Position numbers and translations under genes: made by a program. The notes beneath the pieces are model-generated. The model saw nothing but the letters and a program-made list of their open reading frames with translations. It made no database searches and was not told the DNA's origin. Shown piece after piece: positions 30,497 to 39,828 of a stretch of 64,000 nucleotides of DNA (the first letter of the stretch is position 1; the number at the start of each line of letters is the position of its first letter). This stretch comes from an uncultured Pseudomonas sp. (lineage in GTDB: Bacteria; Pseudomonadota; Gammaproteobacteria; Pseudomonadales; Pseudomonadaceae): the NCBI RefSeq assembly GCF_913774235.1, contig NZ_CAJYDW010000006.1, positions 351,876 to 415,875 on the forward strand. Direction: 5' to 3'.

Positions 30497-32560
30497 TCAA
30501 CCCGAGGCGGCCTGGCGGTTGGCCTTCTCCGGCACGGCTGGCGGCGCCTGCTCCGGCTGCAGCGGATTGTCGCCCTGCTCGATCAGGCGCTCGCCGATCA
30601 GCCGCGAACCCTCGACGTTCAGATGGTTGCCATCCTGGTACAGCGGGGTGCCGTCCAGAGCGGAATGACAGCGCTGGGCGTCGCAGGTGATCGCCTTGGG
30701 ATCCAGGGTCACCAGTTGCGGATAGCGCTGCTTGAGATCGTCGAGGATCAGGGTGAAGGGTTCCTGGCGCCGCATCACCTCGGCCAGGTCGACGGCGCAG
30801 TCGTTGGCGGTATGGAACAGGCGGTTCTTCACCTGGCAGGTGTCACGCCCGGCGCCGACCTCGGGGATGCCGGCGAGGATCACCGGGGTGGCACCGCTTT
30901 CGGTGATGATGCGGATGGCGTTCTCCATGCCTTCGCGCAGCAGCTCGGCGGGCGTCGCCTGATCACCCTCCTTGCGCAATACGTTGTACTGGGACAGCCC
31001 CGCCTCGCTCATGCCCTCCAGGTACATCGGCCAGCGTCCGCCGAGCACCACGTAGCGATAGCCGCCTTCGCGGATGGCCCGGGTCACCACCGGGGCGGTG
31101 AGCTGGATCGAGGGGTCCAGGCGATTGCCCGGCCGGGTGATGTAGAGGCCGTTGATCCCGGGCAGGTAGAGGGTGCCGCTGCGGGTCATGTCGTAGCCGC
31201 GCAGGCCGGCGTTCTTGAGCAGCACATCGAGCATCCCGGTACTGGCGGCGGCGTGGGAATCGCCCACCAGCAGCACGTCCGGCCGAGGACGATCGGTAGC
31301 GCCCAGGCGGCAGCGCTCCGGCGTCCACTGGGTCGCCACGTTGCCGAATTCCTCGATGAAGCAGCCGCCACGCGCGGTGACGAAGCTGCTGTCGAGGGCC
31401 TCGACCATGGCGGCGGTGGGGCCATCGTAACGCTGGGGGAAGCCCTGGAACTTGAGGGTCAGCCCGACCGCCAGGGCGCCGACCAGCAAAGGGGCCGCGT
31501 AGAGGGCGGCGAAGGTGACGCGCGGCGACCAGCGCAGCCGCCCGCGAAAGGGCTGCTCGACGAAGCGCCAGGACAGGGTACCCAGCAGCAGCGAGGCCGC
31601 CACCAGGCCCAGGCGCAGGGCCAGATCCTTGGGCACTTCCATGTAGTTGGCGAAGGCCATCAGCGGCCAGTGCCAGAGATAGAGCGAATAGGAGATCAGG
31701 CCGACGAACACCAGCGGCCGCTGCGCCAGCAGCCAGCGCGCCGGGCCGCGACCGCTCTCGCCGGTCCAGATCAGCAAGGCAGCGCCCAGGCAGGGCCAGA
31801 GGGCGTTGAAGCCGGGGAACAGGCTGTGGTGATCGAGGCTGAAGGCCGGTACCAGGATCAGCGCCAGGGCCAGCACGCCCAGGGCACTCGCCTGCCCGGC
31901 GCTGGGGCGCGGCAGGCGCTCCCAGTAGAGGGCCAGCAGGCTGCCCAGCAGGAGTTCGAAGGCTCGCGCGTGCAGCAGGTAGTAGGCGGCATTGGGCTGG
32001 GCACGGGCGGCCCACTCCGACAGCGCCAAGCCGGCGACGGCCAGCAGGATCGCGGCCTGGCCGCAGCGGCGCACGCCCAGCCAGCGATAGCCCAGCAGGA
32101 GCAGCACCGGCCAGAACAGGTAGTACTGCTCCTCCACCGCCAGCGACCAGGTGTGCAGCAGCGGCAATTCGTCGGCGGTGGGCGAGAAGTAGCCGTTGCT
32201 GGCGCGCCAGAAGAAGACGTTGGCAATCGACAACAAGGCCGCCATCAAGCTCTTGCTGTACACCGCCAGGTCCCGCGGCAGCAGGATGAAGGCCGCCGCC
32301 ACGCTGGTGACCAAAGCCATGGCGACGAAGGCCGGCAGCAGGCGGCGCACCCGCCGCAGGTAGAAGTCGGCGAAGCTGAAGCGCCCCTGGGCGATGTCCG
32401 GGGCGGTCTTGCGGGTGATCAGATAGCCGGAGATGACGAAGAAGACGTCGACCCCGATGTAGCCTCCACCGAAGGCGGTGAAGCCGGCGTGGTTGAGGAC
32501 GACGAGCAGCACGGCGATGGCGCGAAGGCCATCGATGTCCCTGCGATAATTGAGCTCCAT
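30497..32560 (-). CDS. OafA/YrhL-type acyltransferase with C-terminal SGNH domain
   Basis: 687-residue inner-membrane O-acyltransferase. The N-terminal acyltransferase-3 domain (about 1-345, ten or so helices) starts YRRDIDGLRAIAVLLVVLNHAG and contains FFVISGYLIT and YLRRVRRLLPAF. The periplasmic SGNH domain has the Ser in DVLLVGDSHAAAST and the Asp/His in LYQDGNHLNVEGSRLIG. Such two-domain proteins transfer acetyl or similar groups to LPS O-antigen, capsule or other envelope glycans. No glycan locus is adjacent, so the acceptor is unknown. The ATG at 32560 begins the homology. Confidence 0.9.
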   Translation of the reverse strand: MELNYRRDIDGLRAIAVLLVVLNHAGFTAFGGGYIGVDVFFVISGYLITRKTAPDIAQGRFSFADFYLRRVRRLLPAFVAMALVTSVAAAFILLPRDLAVYSKSLMAALLSIANVFFWRASNGYFSPTADELPLLHTWSLAVEEQYYLFWPVLLLLGYRWLGVRRCGQAAILLAVAGLALSEWAARAQPNAAYYLLHARAFELLLGSLLALYWERLPRPSAGQASALGVLALALILVPAFSLDHHSLFPGFNALWPCLGAALLIWTGESGRGPARWLLAQRPLVFVGLISYSLYLWHWPLMAFANYMEVPKDLALRLGLVAASLLLGTLSWRFVEQPFRGRLRWSPRVTFAALYAAPLLVGALAVGLTLKFQGFPQRYDGPTAAMVEALDSSFVTARGGCFIEEFGNVATQWTPERCRLGATDRPRPDVLLVGDSHAAASTGMLDVLLKNAGLRGYDMTRSGTLYLPGINGLYITRPGNRLDPSIQLTAPVVTRAIREGGYRYVVLGGRWPMYLEGMSEAGLSQYNVLRKEGDQATPAELLREGMENAIRIITESGATPVILAGIPEVGAGRDTCQVKNRLFHTANDCAVDLAEVMRRQEPFTLILDDLKQRYPQLVTLDPKAITCDAQRCHSALDGTPLYQDGNHLNVEGSRLIGERLIEQGDNPLQPEQAPPAVPEKANRQAASG

Positions 32561-33005
32561 GTGGCTGACTCCTGCGTGAGGCCTCGACGGTCCAGTGGCG
32601 AAGCGCTCCAGGCTGGTCAGACCGGCTGGGGCGAGGCACCACTGCAAGGATGTCGCGCATCCACCTGCGCAACGCGCCTTCGAGTCGCGTGCCCCCGAGA
32701 CGTTCGCCGGTTGTGGGCAGCAATCGGCAAAACCTTGAACCAGGTCACTTCCTTGCTGCCCACTCCGACCGTGACCATCAGTCCCGCCGATTCGGCGGCA
32801 GCCGCAAGTCATGCTAGGCTTACCGACTTTCCTCGCGATACCTCGGACCTTTCCCGTCATGTCCAATCGCCTGCCGACGCCGCCATAGCCTAGCCACACG
32901 CCTCTCTGCCGCCCGCTACCCTTCCTCGGGGCGTGCGCCCCTCGTCCTGCCCCATCGTTTTGCGTGACCGCGCACCGCCGCGTCGTCACCCGTTCTGGAT
33001 ACGCC
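32561..33005. other. 445-bp divergent spacer upstream of the acyltransferase and SulP genes
   Basis: No gene, repeat or convincing promoter pair was recognised. It presumably holds the promoters of both divergent genes. Confidence 0.5.
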
Positions 33006-34466
33006 ATGAAAAGAGTCTCCACCCGCGCCGACATCCTGGCCGGTCTCACCACGTCCTTCGCTCTGGTGCCCGAGTGCATCGCCTTCGCCCTGGTCGCCCA
33101 TCTCAATCCGCTGATGGGGCTCTATGGCGCCTTCTTCATCTGTACCCTCACCGCCCTGTTCGGCGGTCGCCCGGGCATGGTCTCCGGCGCCGCCGGCTCC
33201 ATGGCGGTGGTCATCGTCGCCCTGGTGGTCCAGCACGGCGTGCAGTACCTGCTGGCCACGGTGGCACTCGGCGGCCTGCTGATGATCGCCTTCGGCCTGC
33301 TGCGCCTGGGCAAGCTGATCCGCATGGTGCCGCACCCGGTGATGCTGGGCTTCGTCAACGGCCTGGCCATCGTCATCGCGCTGGCCCAGCTGGAACACTT
33401 CAAGCAGGGCGGTGCCTGGCTGAGCGGCGCGCCGCTGTACCTGATGCTCGGCCTCACCGCGGCGACCATGGCCATCATCTGGCTGCTGCCACGCCTGACC
33501 CGCGCGGTGCCGCCGGCCCTGGCCGCCATCCTCGGCGTGGGCCTGGCCGTGTATGGCCTCGATCTGCCGACCCGCACCCTGGGCGACATGGCCCATATCG
33601 CCGGTGGCCTGCCGCAACTGGCCTTGCCGGACATCCCCTGGACCCTCGACACCCTGCAGATCATCCTGCCCTATGCGGTGCTGATGGCCCTGGTCGGCCT
33701 GCTGGAGACCCTGCTGACGCTGAATCTCACCGACGAGATCACCGAGAGCCGCGGCTATCCCAACCGCGAGTGCGTGGCCCTGGGTGCGGCCAACCTCGCT
33801 TCCGGACTGTTCGGCGGCATGGGCGGCTGCGCCATGATCGGCCAGACCATGATCAACCTGAGTTCCGGGGGGCGGGGCCGGCTGTCCGGGGTGGTCGCCG
33901 GAGGGCTGATGCTGCTCTTCGTGCTGTTTCTCTCGCCGCTGATCGAGCGGATTCCGCTGGCGGCGCTGGTGGGCACCATGTTCGTGGTCGCCCAGCAGAC
34001 CTTCGCCTGGGCTTCGCTGCGGGTGCTGCACCGGGTACCGCGCAGCGACATGCTGATGATCGTGGCGGTCACGGTGATCACGGTGTTCGCCGACCTGGCC
34101 ACCGCCGTGCTCTGCGGCATCGTCCTGGCGGCGCTCAACTTCGCCTGGCAGCACGCCCGCCGGCTCTATGCCGACAGCCATTTGGAGGCCGATGGCAGCA
34201 AGAGGTATCAGGTGCACGGCACCCTGTTCTTCGCTTCCACCGCCGCCTTCCTCAACCAGTTCGACCCGGCTGGCGATCCGCCGAAGGTGGTGGTGGACTG
34301 CAGCCACCTGAGTTTCGTCGACTACTCGGCGGTCGCGGCGCTGCGCACCCTGCACGAACGCTATGCCAAGGCCGGCAAGCGGGTACGGGTGCTGCACCTG
34401 TCCAATCGCTGCAAGCAGTTGCTACGCCGGGGCGGTGTGACGGACGACCTCGCCCTCGGCGATTGA
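33006..34466 (+). CDS. SulP family anion transporter with STAS domain
   Basis: 486 residues. The membrane domain (about 1-380) opens STRADILAGLTTSFALVPECIAFALVAHLNPLMGLYG and contains TEITESRGYPNRECVALGAANLASGLFGGMGGCAMIGQTMINL-like SulP segments. The C-terminal STAS domain has VVVDCSHLSFVDYSAVAALRTLHERY. Substrates of SulP proteins include sulfate, bicarbonate and dicarboxylates; nothing here decides. The downstream gene encodes a tandem USP protein 60 bases away, a pairing that suggests nucleotide or stress-linked regulation of the transporter. The ATG at 33006 fits the family N-terminus. Confidence 0.9.
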   Translation: MKRVSTRADILAGLTTSFALVPECIAFALVAHLNPLMGLYGAFFICTLTALFGGRPGMVSGAAGSMAVVIVALVVQHGVQYLLATVALGGLLMIAFGLLRLGKLIRMVPHPVMLGFVNGLAIVIALAQLEHFKQGGAWLSGAPLYLMLGLTAATMAIIWLLPRLTRAVPPALAAILGVGLAVYGLDLPTRTLGDMAHIAGGLPQLALPDIPWTLDTLQIILPYAVLMALVGLLETLLTLNLTDEITESRGYPNRECVALGAANLASGLFGGMGGCAMIGQTMINLSSGGRGRLSGVVAGGLMLLFVLFLSPLIERIPLAALVGTMFVVAQQTFAWASLRVLHRVPRSDMLMIVAVTVITVFADLATAVLCGIVLAALNFAWQHARRLYADSHLEADGSKRYQVHGTLFFASTAAFLNQFDPAGDPPKVVVDCSHLSFVDYSAVAALRTLHERYAKAGKRVRVLHLSNRCKQLLRRGGVTDDLALGD

Positions 34467-34468
34467 AC

Positions 34469-34487
34469 CCCGGGCGTCGCGCCCGGG
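34469..34487. other. Hairpin between the SulP and tandem USP genes
   Basis: CCCGGGCG pairs with CGCCCGGG around TCG, two bases after the transporter stop and with no U-run. It may stabilise the upstream mRNA or lower read-through to the USP gene. Confidence 0.35.
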
Positions 34488-34526
34488 TCTGTCGCAGCAA
34501 TGCCCTGCTCTCGGAGACCCGCGGCC

Positions 34527-35375
34527 ATGCCCAAGATCCTCGCCTGCCTCGACGGCTCGGCCGTGAGTGCCGCCGTCTGCGACTTCGCCGCCTGGGCCGG
34601 TAACGCGCTAGGCGTCCCCCTGACCCTGTTGCACGTACTCGACCAGCGCCGTTTTCCCCGCCCCGGTCACGGCGTTCCGGCGCCACTGCTGGGCAATCGC
34701 GAACAGCTGCTCACCGAACTGGCGGCCCTGGATGCCCGGCGTGGCAGCCTGGCCGAAGACCAGGGCCGGCTGCTGCTGGACGCGGCGCAACTACGGGTGG
34801 AAGAGCGGCGCGCCCAGTGCGCCGGCGCCGTGCTTCAGCATGGCGATCTGATGAGTTCGCTGGAAAGCCTGCAGGAAGACTTCGATCTCATCGTCCTGGG
34901 TCGCCAGGGCGAGGACAGCCCGCCCAAGCGGCTGATCGGTCGCCACCTGGAAAGCGCCATCCGCCTGCTGCAGCGTCCGCTGCTGGTGGCCGGCCATCAA
35001 TTCGTCGAACCCAAGGGCGTGCTGCTGGCCTACGACGACAGCAGCAGCGCGCGCAAGGCGGTGACCTGGGTGGCGACTTGTCGGCTGTTCGATGGCCTGG
35101 CCTGCCACCTGGTGACCGTCGGCCGCGAGCGCGAGGAACGCCGCGCTGCCCTGGCCCGCGCCGCCGACGAACTCCGCGCCGGAGGCCGCCAGGTCACCAC
35201 CGCCCTTACCGACGGCGACGTGGAACTGGGCCTGGAGCGCTATCGCAAGCAGCACGGCCTGGAGCTGGTGGTGATGGGCGCCTTCGGTCATTCCCGCCTG
35301 CGCCACTTCTTCATGGGCAGCAACACCCGCAACATGCTGGAAGCCGCCGGCAGTGCCCTGATCGTGGTGCGCTAG
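34527..35375 (+). CDS. Tandem universal stress protein (two USP domains)
   Basis: 282 residues. Domain 1 (about 1-145) has MPKILACLDGSAVSAAVCDFA and DFDLIVLGRQGEDSPPKRLIGRHLESAIRLLQRP. Domain 2 (about 155-282) has GVLLAYDDSSSARKAVTW and LELVVMGAFGHSRLRHFFMGSNTRNMLEAAGSALIVVR. The second carries the clear G-2x-G-9x-G ATP-type loop; the first is altered. It follows the SulP gene and is likely co-expressed. It ends in a CTAG shared with the convergent exporter gene. Confidence 0.88.
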   Translation: MPKILACLDGSAVSAAVCDFAAWAGNALGVPLTLLHVLDQRRFPRPGHGVPAPLLGNREQLLTELAALDARRGSLAEDQGRLLLDAAQLRVEERRAQCAGAVLQHGDLMSSLESLQEDFDLIVLGRQGEDSPPKRLIGRHLESAIRLLQRPLLVAGHQFVEPKGVLLAYDDSSSARKAVTWVATCRLFDGLACHLVTVGREREERRAALARAADELRAGGRQVTTALTDGDVELGLERYRKQHGLELVVMGAFGHSRLRHFFMGSNTRNMLEAAGSALIVVR

Positions 35376-36259
35376 CGCGTGACGGCACGCGTCCGCCCTC
35401 GTTGCACCAGGGCGATCCCCAGCAGGATCACCCCCGCTGCGGACAGTTCACGCAGCCCCACCGCCTCGCCATTGGCCCAGCCGATGATCAGGGCTACCGC
35501 CGGCGTGAGATAGGTCGCGGCCGCCGAGGCGACGGCGCCCAGCCGCTCGAGCAGGGCGTAATAGATCAGGAAGGCCAGCCCGGTACCCAAGACGCCAAGC
35601 CCTAGCGTCACCCCCGCCAGCGCCTGCGGGTGGCGCAGCAACTCGCCCATGCCCGCGGTATCGGTGACCAGCAGCAACAGCGCCAGGGCCAGCCCCATCT
35701 GCCAGGTCACCAGCGCCAGGGGCGGCAGGCCGTGGGGCGCGAGAAACCGGCAGACATAGACGTAGGAGCCGCCGAACAGCGCCGCCGCCCCGAGCATCCA
35801 GAGCACACCCCGGCCATCCAGCACCGCCGCTGCGCCCTGCCAGGGCGCGATCAACAGCACCACGCCGAGAAAACCCAGGCAGACACCGCCGAGCATGGCG
35901 GCAGTGGGTCGCTGGGCAGGCAGAAACAGCAGGCTGGCAAGGGTGGTGAACAGGGCGATGGTCCCACCCAGCACGCCGGCGACGGCGGACGGCAGCAGCT
36001 CGGTCCCCTTGGCGATAGCGAAGTAGTAGAACGCCGTGGCCAGCACCGCCATCACGCCGAAATGCGGCAGCAGCCGCAGTTGCTCGCGCTCCATCACGCC
36101 TCGCCGCCACGCCAGCAGCAGCAGGGGTAGGAAGCCGCAGGCGACGCGCAGCAGGGTCATCTGCGCCGGTGAGATGACCTCGGCGGCCAGTTTCATGTAG
36201 ATGAAGTTGGAGCCCCAGCACAGTCCGAGCGCCCCGAACATCACGAAAGTAAGACCCAT
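35372..36259 (-). CDS. EamA/DMT-family exporter
   Basis: 295-residue inner-membrane protein with about ten helices in two EamA repeats: GLTFVMFGALGLCWGSNFIYMKL in the first, ALFGGSYVYVCRFLAPHG at the start of the second. Related to RhaT/YdcZ-like metabolite exporters; substrate unknown. The ATG at 36259 is preceded by a strong CAGGAGG site, so longer forms are rejected. A LysR-type regulator starts divergently 122 bases away and probably controls it. Confidence 0.88.
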   Translation of the reverse strand: MGLTFVMFGALGLCWGSNFIYMKLAAEVISPAQMTLLRVACGFLPLLLLAWRRGVMEREQLRLLPHFGVMAVLATAFYYFAIAKGTELLPSAVAGVLGGTIALFTTLASLLFLPAQRPTAAMLGGVCLGFLGVVLLIAPWQGAAAVLDGRGVLWMLGAAALFGGSYVYVCRFLAPHGLPPLALVTWQMGLALALLLLVTDTAGMGELLRHPQALAGVTLGLGVLGTGLAFLIYYALLERLGAVASAAATYLTPAVALIIGWANGEAVGLRELSAAGVILLGIALVQRGRTRAVTR

Positions 36260-36381
36260 TTTTCCTCCTGGCAAGCGCTGCCGAATCGTGGAATAAAGGT
36301 CTCTATCTACAGGGCTAGCGCCGATTCCTGGCACGCTATCCACTGAGCCCAGCCAATAGCGAAACTAGGGTCAGGACGACC

Positions 36382-37263
36382 ATGATGACCAGCCGACGCC
36401 TCCCCCCGCTGAAAGCCCTGCACGCCTTCGAAGCCGCAGGACGGCGTGGCAGCTTCCAGGCGGCGGCCGAGGAGCTGTCCGTCACCCAGGCGGCGGTTGC
36501 CCAGCAGGTGCGTCTGCTGGAGGAACGCCTGGGTTTTCCGCTGTTCCTGCGTCAGCGACGGGGGGTGCAACTGAGCGAGCGCGGTCGCGCCTACTTCCAG
36601 GATGTACAGCGCGCCTTCGCCTTGCTCCGCGAAGCCACCGACACGCTGCTGTCGCGCAAGCGGGTAGTCACCGTGAGCGTGACCCCCACCTTCGCCGCCA
36701 AATGCCTGATCCCGCAATTGCCGGCCTTCGCCCAGGCGCACCCCGAGCTCGATCTGCGGGTGCAGGCCAGCGATGTCCTGGTGGATTTCGCCCGCGATGG
36801 CGTCGATCTGGCGATACGTCTCACCCGCCGCCCCGCCCAGCGCGGCGTAACGGCAGACTTCCTCTTCGCCGAGCTGATCGTGGTGGCCAGCCCAGCCTTG
36901 ATCGGCGCCCAACCCCTGCCGCTGGATGCCACGGCGTTGGCCCGCCAGCCCCTGCTCAACGACGGCCAGGCCGACTGGCCAGCGGTGCTGGACGGCCAAC
37001 CGGTGCAGCGGGAACTGCACATGAACCAGGCCGCCCTGGCCATAGACGCGGCCCTGGCCGGTCAAGGCATAGCCATGGTCAATCGCTGCTTCGTCCGCGA
37101 GGCCCTGGAAAGACGTCAGCTGCTCCAGGTCGTGGCCGGATCCATCCAGAGCGACTGGGGTTACTACCTGGTCATGCCGACCCGCAATCGCCCGGATGCC
37201 GCCCTGCGGGCGGTCGGCGAGTGGCTGAAGACCCTGGCGAACGACAGCGCCACGCCACGCTGA
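36382..37263 (+). CDS. LysR-family transcriptional regulator, GcvA-like
   Basis: 293 residues. The N-terminal winged HTH is RLPPLKALHAFEAAGRRGSFQAAAEELSVTQAAVAQQVRLLEERLG, followed by LFLRQRRGVQLSERG and an effector domain (about 95-290). The start RRLPPLKALHAFEAA is characteristic of the GcvA/AmpR subgroup. Divergent from the EamA exporter, which is the likely target by the usual LysR arrangement. Two adjacent ATG codons make the start uncertain by one residue. Confidence 0.92.
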   Translation: MMTSRRLPPLKALHAFEAAGRRGSFQAAAEELSVTQAAVAQQVRLLEERLGFPLFLRQRRGVQLSERGRAYFQDVQRAFALLREATDTLLSRKRVVTVSVTPTFAAKCLIPQLPAFAQAHPELDLRVQASDVLVDFARDGVDLAIRLTRRPAQRGVTADFLFAELIVVASPALIGAQPLPLDATALARQPLLNDGQADWPAVLDGQPVQRELHMNQAALAIDAALAGQGIAMVNRCFVREALERRQLLQVVAGSIQSDWGYYLVMPTRNRPDAALRAVGEWLKTLANDSATPR

Positions 37264-37268
37264 CGCGC

Positions 37269-37685
37269 CTAGAAATCCACCCGTCCGCGGCTGGCCTTGA
37301 GGCCGCTGCGGCGCGATTTGCCTTCCAGGCGGCGTTGCTTGGAGCCGTAGGTAGGCTTGGTGGGTCGCCGCGGCTTTTCCTGGACATTGGCGGCGGCGAT
37401 CAAGGTGGCGAGACGCTCCAGGGCATCGGCGCGATTCTGTTCCTGGGTGCGGTACTGCTGCGCCTTGATCACCACCACGCCGTCACGGCTGATGCGCTGG
37501 TCACGCAAGGCCAGCAGGCGCTCCTTGAGCGCCTCCGGCAGGGACGAGGCCTGGATGTCGAATCTCAGGTGGACGGCGCTGGAGACCTTGTTGACGTTCT
37601 GCCCACCGGCGCCCTGGGCGCGTACCGCCGTGAGCTGGATTTCCTGCTCGGGTAGCGTCAGGCGCTCGTCGATGACCAGGGTCAC
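37269..37685 (-). CDS. arfB: Peptidyl-tRNA hydrolase ArfB (ribosome rescue)
   Basis: 138 residues. The GGQ motif is in TAVRAQGAGGQNVNKVSSAVHLRFD. The basic C-terminal tail (RRPTKPTYGSKQRRLEGKSRRSG), which enters the empty mRNA channel of stalled ribosomes, is present. Length matches E. coli ArfB/YaeJ (140). The start is the GTG at 37685, which overlaps the stop of the DsbA-like gene (GTGA), so translation is probably coupled. Confidence 0.95.
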   Translation of the reverse strand: MTLVIDERLTLPEQEIQLTAVRAQGAGGQNVNKVSSAVHLRFDIQASSLPEALKERLLALRDQRISRDGVVVIKAQQYRTQEQNRADALERLATLIAAANVQEKPRRPTKPTYGSKQRRLEGKSRRSGLKASRGRVDF

Positions 37686-38317
37686 GCCGGTTGCGCGCCG
37701 CGGGTCAGCCAGGCGTCCAGCAGGGGTTCCAGCTCATCCAGCGGCTGGTAGCCATTGGTGATCAGGGCCAACTGGCCGTTGCGCTCGGCCAGCAAGGTGG
37801 GAAAGCCGGCGATGCCCAGGTTCAGCGCCCAGTCGAAGTCCGCCTGGGTAGCCCGGTGCGCCGGCTCGCCATCGAACAGCGGGGCGAATTCGATGCGCGG
37901 CAGGCCGCTGGCTTCGGCCAGCTCCACCAGCAACGCCGGCTGGGTGACATCGCGCGCCTCCACATAGAAGGCCTGCTGGATACGCTTGGCGAGGCCCCAG
38001 ACGGCCTCCTCGTCGAGCTGGCGGGCAGCGACCAGGGCACGGCAGGCCGGTTCGGTGTCGTACACCAGGCCTTCCGGCGGTCCCTGGTCCAGGGCGAAGG
38101 GCTGGCCGGTGGTGTCCTGCACCGCCTGCCAGTAGGCCAGGGTGCGCACCCGGCTGGCGGCGTCCTGGGCCACGCGTTCGCGGCGCAGGCCACCGACCAC
38201 GATGCGCAGGGGAATGCCCTGCTCGGCCGCCCGCTGCGCCAGATGATCCACCACCGGGGCGAAGCCCCAGCACCAGGAGCACATGGGATCCATCACATAG
38301 AGCAGGCGACCGGGCAT
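37682..38317 (-). CDS. DsbA-family (FrnE-like) thioredoxin-fold protein
   Basis: 211 residues without a signal peptide, so cytosolic. The active-site motif CSWCW is in LLYVMDPMCSWCWGFAPVVDHL. The cis-Pro loop is IAGFPTLLAE. The CxxCW variant belongs to the FrnE/2-hydroxychromene isomerase-like branch rather than periplasmic DsbA. It lies one base after trhO and overlaps arfB by 4 bases, so trhO, this gene and arfB form one transcription unit. Confidence 0.88.
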   Translation of the reverse strand: MPGRLLYVMDPMCSWCWGFAPVVDHLAQRAAEQGIPLRIVVGGLRRERVAQDAASRVRTLAYWQAVQDTTGQPFALDQGPPEGLVYDTEPACRALVAARQLDEEAVWGLAKRIQQAFYVEARDVTQPALLVELAEASGLPRIEFAPLFDGEPAHRATQADFDWALNLGIAGFPTLLAERNGQLALITNGYQPLDELEPLLDAWLTRGAQPA

Positions 38318-38318
38318 C

Positions 38319-39272
38319 CTAAACCTCCTCGAGGCTGGGCGTGGCGTTCAGCCGCGGATCGCGGCCAATGGGATGGGGCTCGTTGCGCAGGCGGGCGAGT
38401 TCGATCTGCTTCTGCCGCTCGCGGGCGCCGGCCCGGGTCTTCTCCGACAGCGAATCCCAGCAGTGCGGGCAACTGATGCCGGGGCTGTAGTGCGGCGACT
38501 GCATGTCCTGCGGCGAGACCGGATTGCGACAGGCGTGGCACTGGTCGTAGACGCCCTCGGCCAGCTCATGGGTCACGGTGACGCGGTTGTCGAAGACGAA
38601 GCACTCGCCTTCCCAGCGCGACTCCGCCGCCGGCACCTCTTCGAGGTACTTGAGGATGCCGCCCTTGAGGTGGAACACCTCGGGGAAGCCCTCCTGCAGC
38701 ATGAAGCTCGAGGCCTTCTCGCAGCGGATGCCGCCGGTGCAGAACATGGCGACCTTCTTGTGCCGGGCCGGATCGAAATGCTCGCGAACATAGGCCGGAA
38801 AATCGCGGAAGCTCTTGGTCTTGGGGTCGATGGCGCCCTTGAAGCTACCGATACCCACCTCGTAGTCGTTGCGGGTGTCGATCACCAGGACTTCGGGGTC
38901 GTCGACCAGGGCGTTCCAGTCGCGCGGCTCGACATAGGTGCCCACACGTTGGTTGGGATCGACGCCGGGCACACCCAGGGTGACGATCTCCTTCTTCAGC
39001 TTGACCTTGGTGCGATAGAACGGCTGCTCGGCGCAGTAGGATTCCTTGTGGTCGATGTCGACCAGGCGCGGATCGGCACGCAGCCAGGCGAGCACGGCGT
39101 CGATGCCTTCACGGCTGCCGGAGACGGTGCCGTTGATGCCCTCCTCGGCCAGCAGCAGGGTGCCCTTGACGTCGTGCGCCAGCAGGGTCTGCAACAGGGG
39201 TTCACGCAATTGGACGTAGTCGTCCAGGGTGACGAACTTGTACAAGGCCGCCACGACAATCTTGTCGGTCAT
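38319..39272 (-). CDS. trhO: tRNA uridine(34) hydroxylase (rhodanese domain)
   Basis: 317 residues. TrhO (YceA) makes 5-hydroxyuridine at position 34 of tRNA with oxygen, independently of prephenate. The N-terminal UPF0176 domain is [24 protein letters not shown]. The rhodanese domain has [19 protein letters not shown], and its Cys is in [20 protein letters not shown]-terminal Zn-like CHACRNPV...CPHCWDSL follows. The ATG at 39272 matches the family start; upstream frame sequence is unrelated. Confidence 0.94.
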   Translation of the reverse strand: MTDKIVVAALYKFVTLDDYVQLREPLLQTLLAHDVKGTLLLAEEGINGTVSGSREGIDAVLAWLRADPRLVDIDHKESYCAEQPFYRTKVKLKKEIVTLGVPGVDPNQRVGTYVEPRDWNALVDDPEVLVIDTRNDYEVGIGSFKGAIDPKTKSFRDFPAYVREHFDPARHKKVAMFCTGGIRCEKASSFMLQEGFPEVFHLKGGILKYLEEVPAAESRWEGECFVFDNRVTVTHELAEGVYDQCHACRNPVSPQDMQSPHYSPGISCPHCWDSLSEKTRAGARERQKQIELARLRNEPHPIGRDPRLNATPSLEEV

Positions 39273-39317
39273 CTTCGAGTTCCCAGAGGTCGCCCGCGCA
39301 AAGGGCGGACCGGTTAG

Positions 39318-39344
39318 ACGAAAACGCCGGCAAGAGTGCCGGCG
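39318..39344 (-). terminator. Terminator of bolA
   Basis: CGCCGGC pairs with GCCGGCG around a 6-base loop (39325-39344) and is followed on the minus strand by TTTTCGTCT. Confidence 0.75.
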
Positions 39345-39394
39345 CCGGTCAAATTTTAACCAATAGACGAGACGCCGAACAGTGCGCCTTGAGA

Positions 39395-39706
39395 TCAGCC
39401 CGCCAGGTCGTGCTGGCTGCCGCCGCGGCAGGTGGGCGAATCCGGCGCCTGGCCCCGGCTGGCCCATTCCTCCGGCGTATAGGTGTGCAGCGCCAGGGCA
39501 TGGAACTGGCCCATGAGTTCGCCCAGGGTGCCGTAGACCTTCTGGTGACGCTTCACCGCATTGAGCCCGGCGAAGTGTTCGCTGACCACCACCGCCTTGT
39601 AGTGGGTCTCCTGGCCGCGGCTGTGCATGTGGCTTTCGTCCAGCACCTCCAGGTGCTCGGGTTGCAACAGGCCCAGGCTGGACTGGATACGTTCGCGCAT
39701 GCTCAT
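39395..39706 (-). CDS. bolA: BolA family protein
   Basis: 103 residues. The BolA/IbaG fold is seen in [60 protein letters not shown]. The conserved His in VKRHQ and in ESHMH are the ligand positions through which BolA holds a [2Fe-2S] cluster with a monothiol glutaredoxin. The extra C-terminal 20 residues after HTYTPEEW are poorly conserved. Monocistronic, with its own terminator. Confidence 0.92.
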   Translation of the reverse strand: MSMRERIQSSLGLLQPEHLEVLDESHMHSRGQETHYKAVVVSEHFAGLNAVKRHQKVYGTLGELMGQFHALALHTYTPEEWASRGQAPDSPTCRGGSQHDLAG

Positions 39707-39787
39707 GGGGTTACCTCGACTGTGAGAACCAACATTCTAACGGGCTCACGCCCAGGTCGGAATCGCCCCCGACGGCCCGGAAACGAC

Positions 39788-39812
39788 GAAGCCCGGAACG
39801 GGTCCGGGCTTC
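39788..39812 (-). terminator. Terminator of the DUF2059 gene
   Basis: GAAGCCCGGA pairs with TCCGGGCTTC around a 5-base loop. The T-tract on the minus strand is short (GTCGTTTCC), so efficiency may be modest. Confidence 0.6.
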
Positions 39813-39828
39813 GCGGATTGAAGCGAGA

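Noticed and set aside
30623..32893. Plus-strand open frame opposite the acyltransferase
   Set aside because: Low-complexity Gln/Gly/Ala product; the minus-strand gene has clear membrane and SGNH domains.
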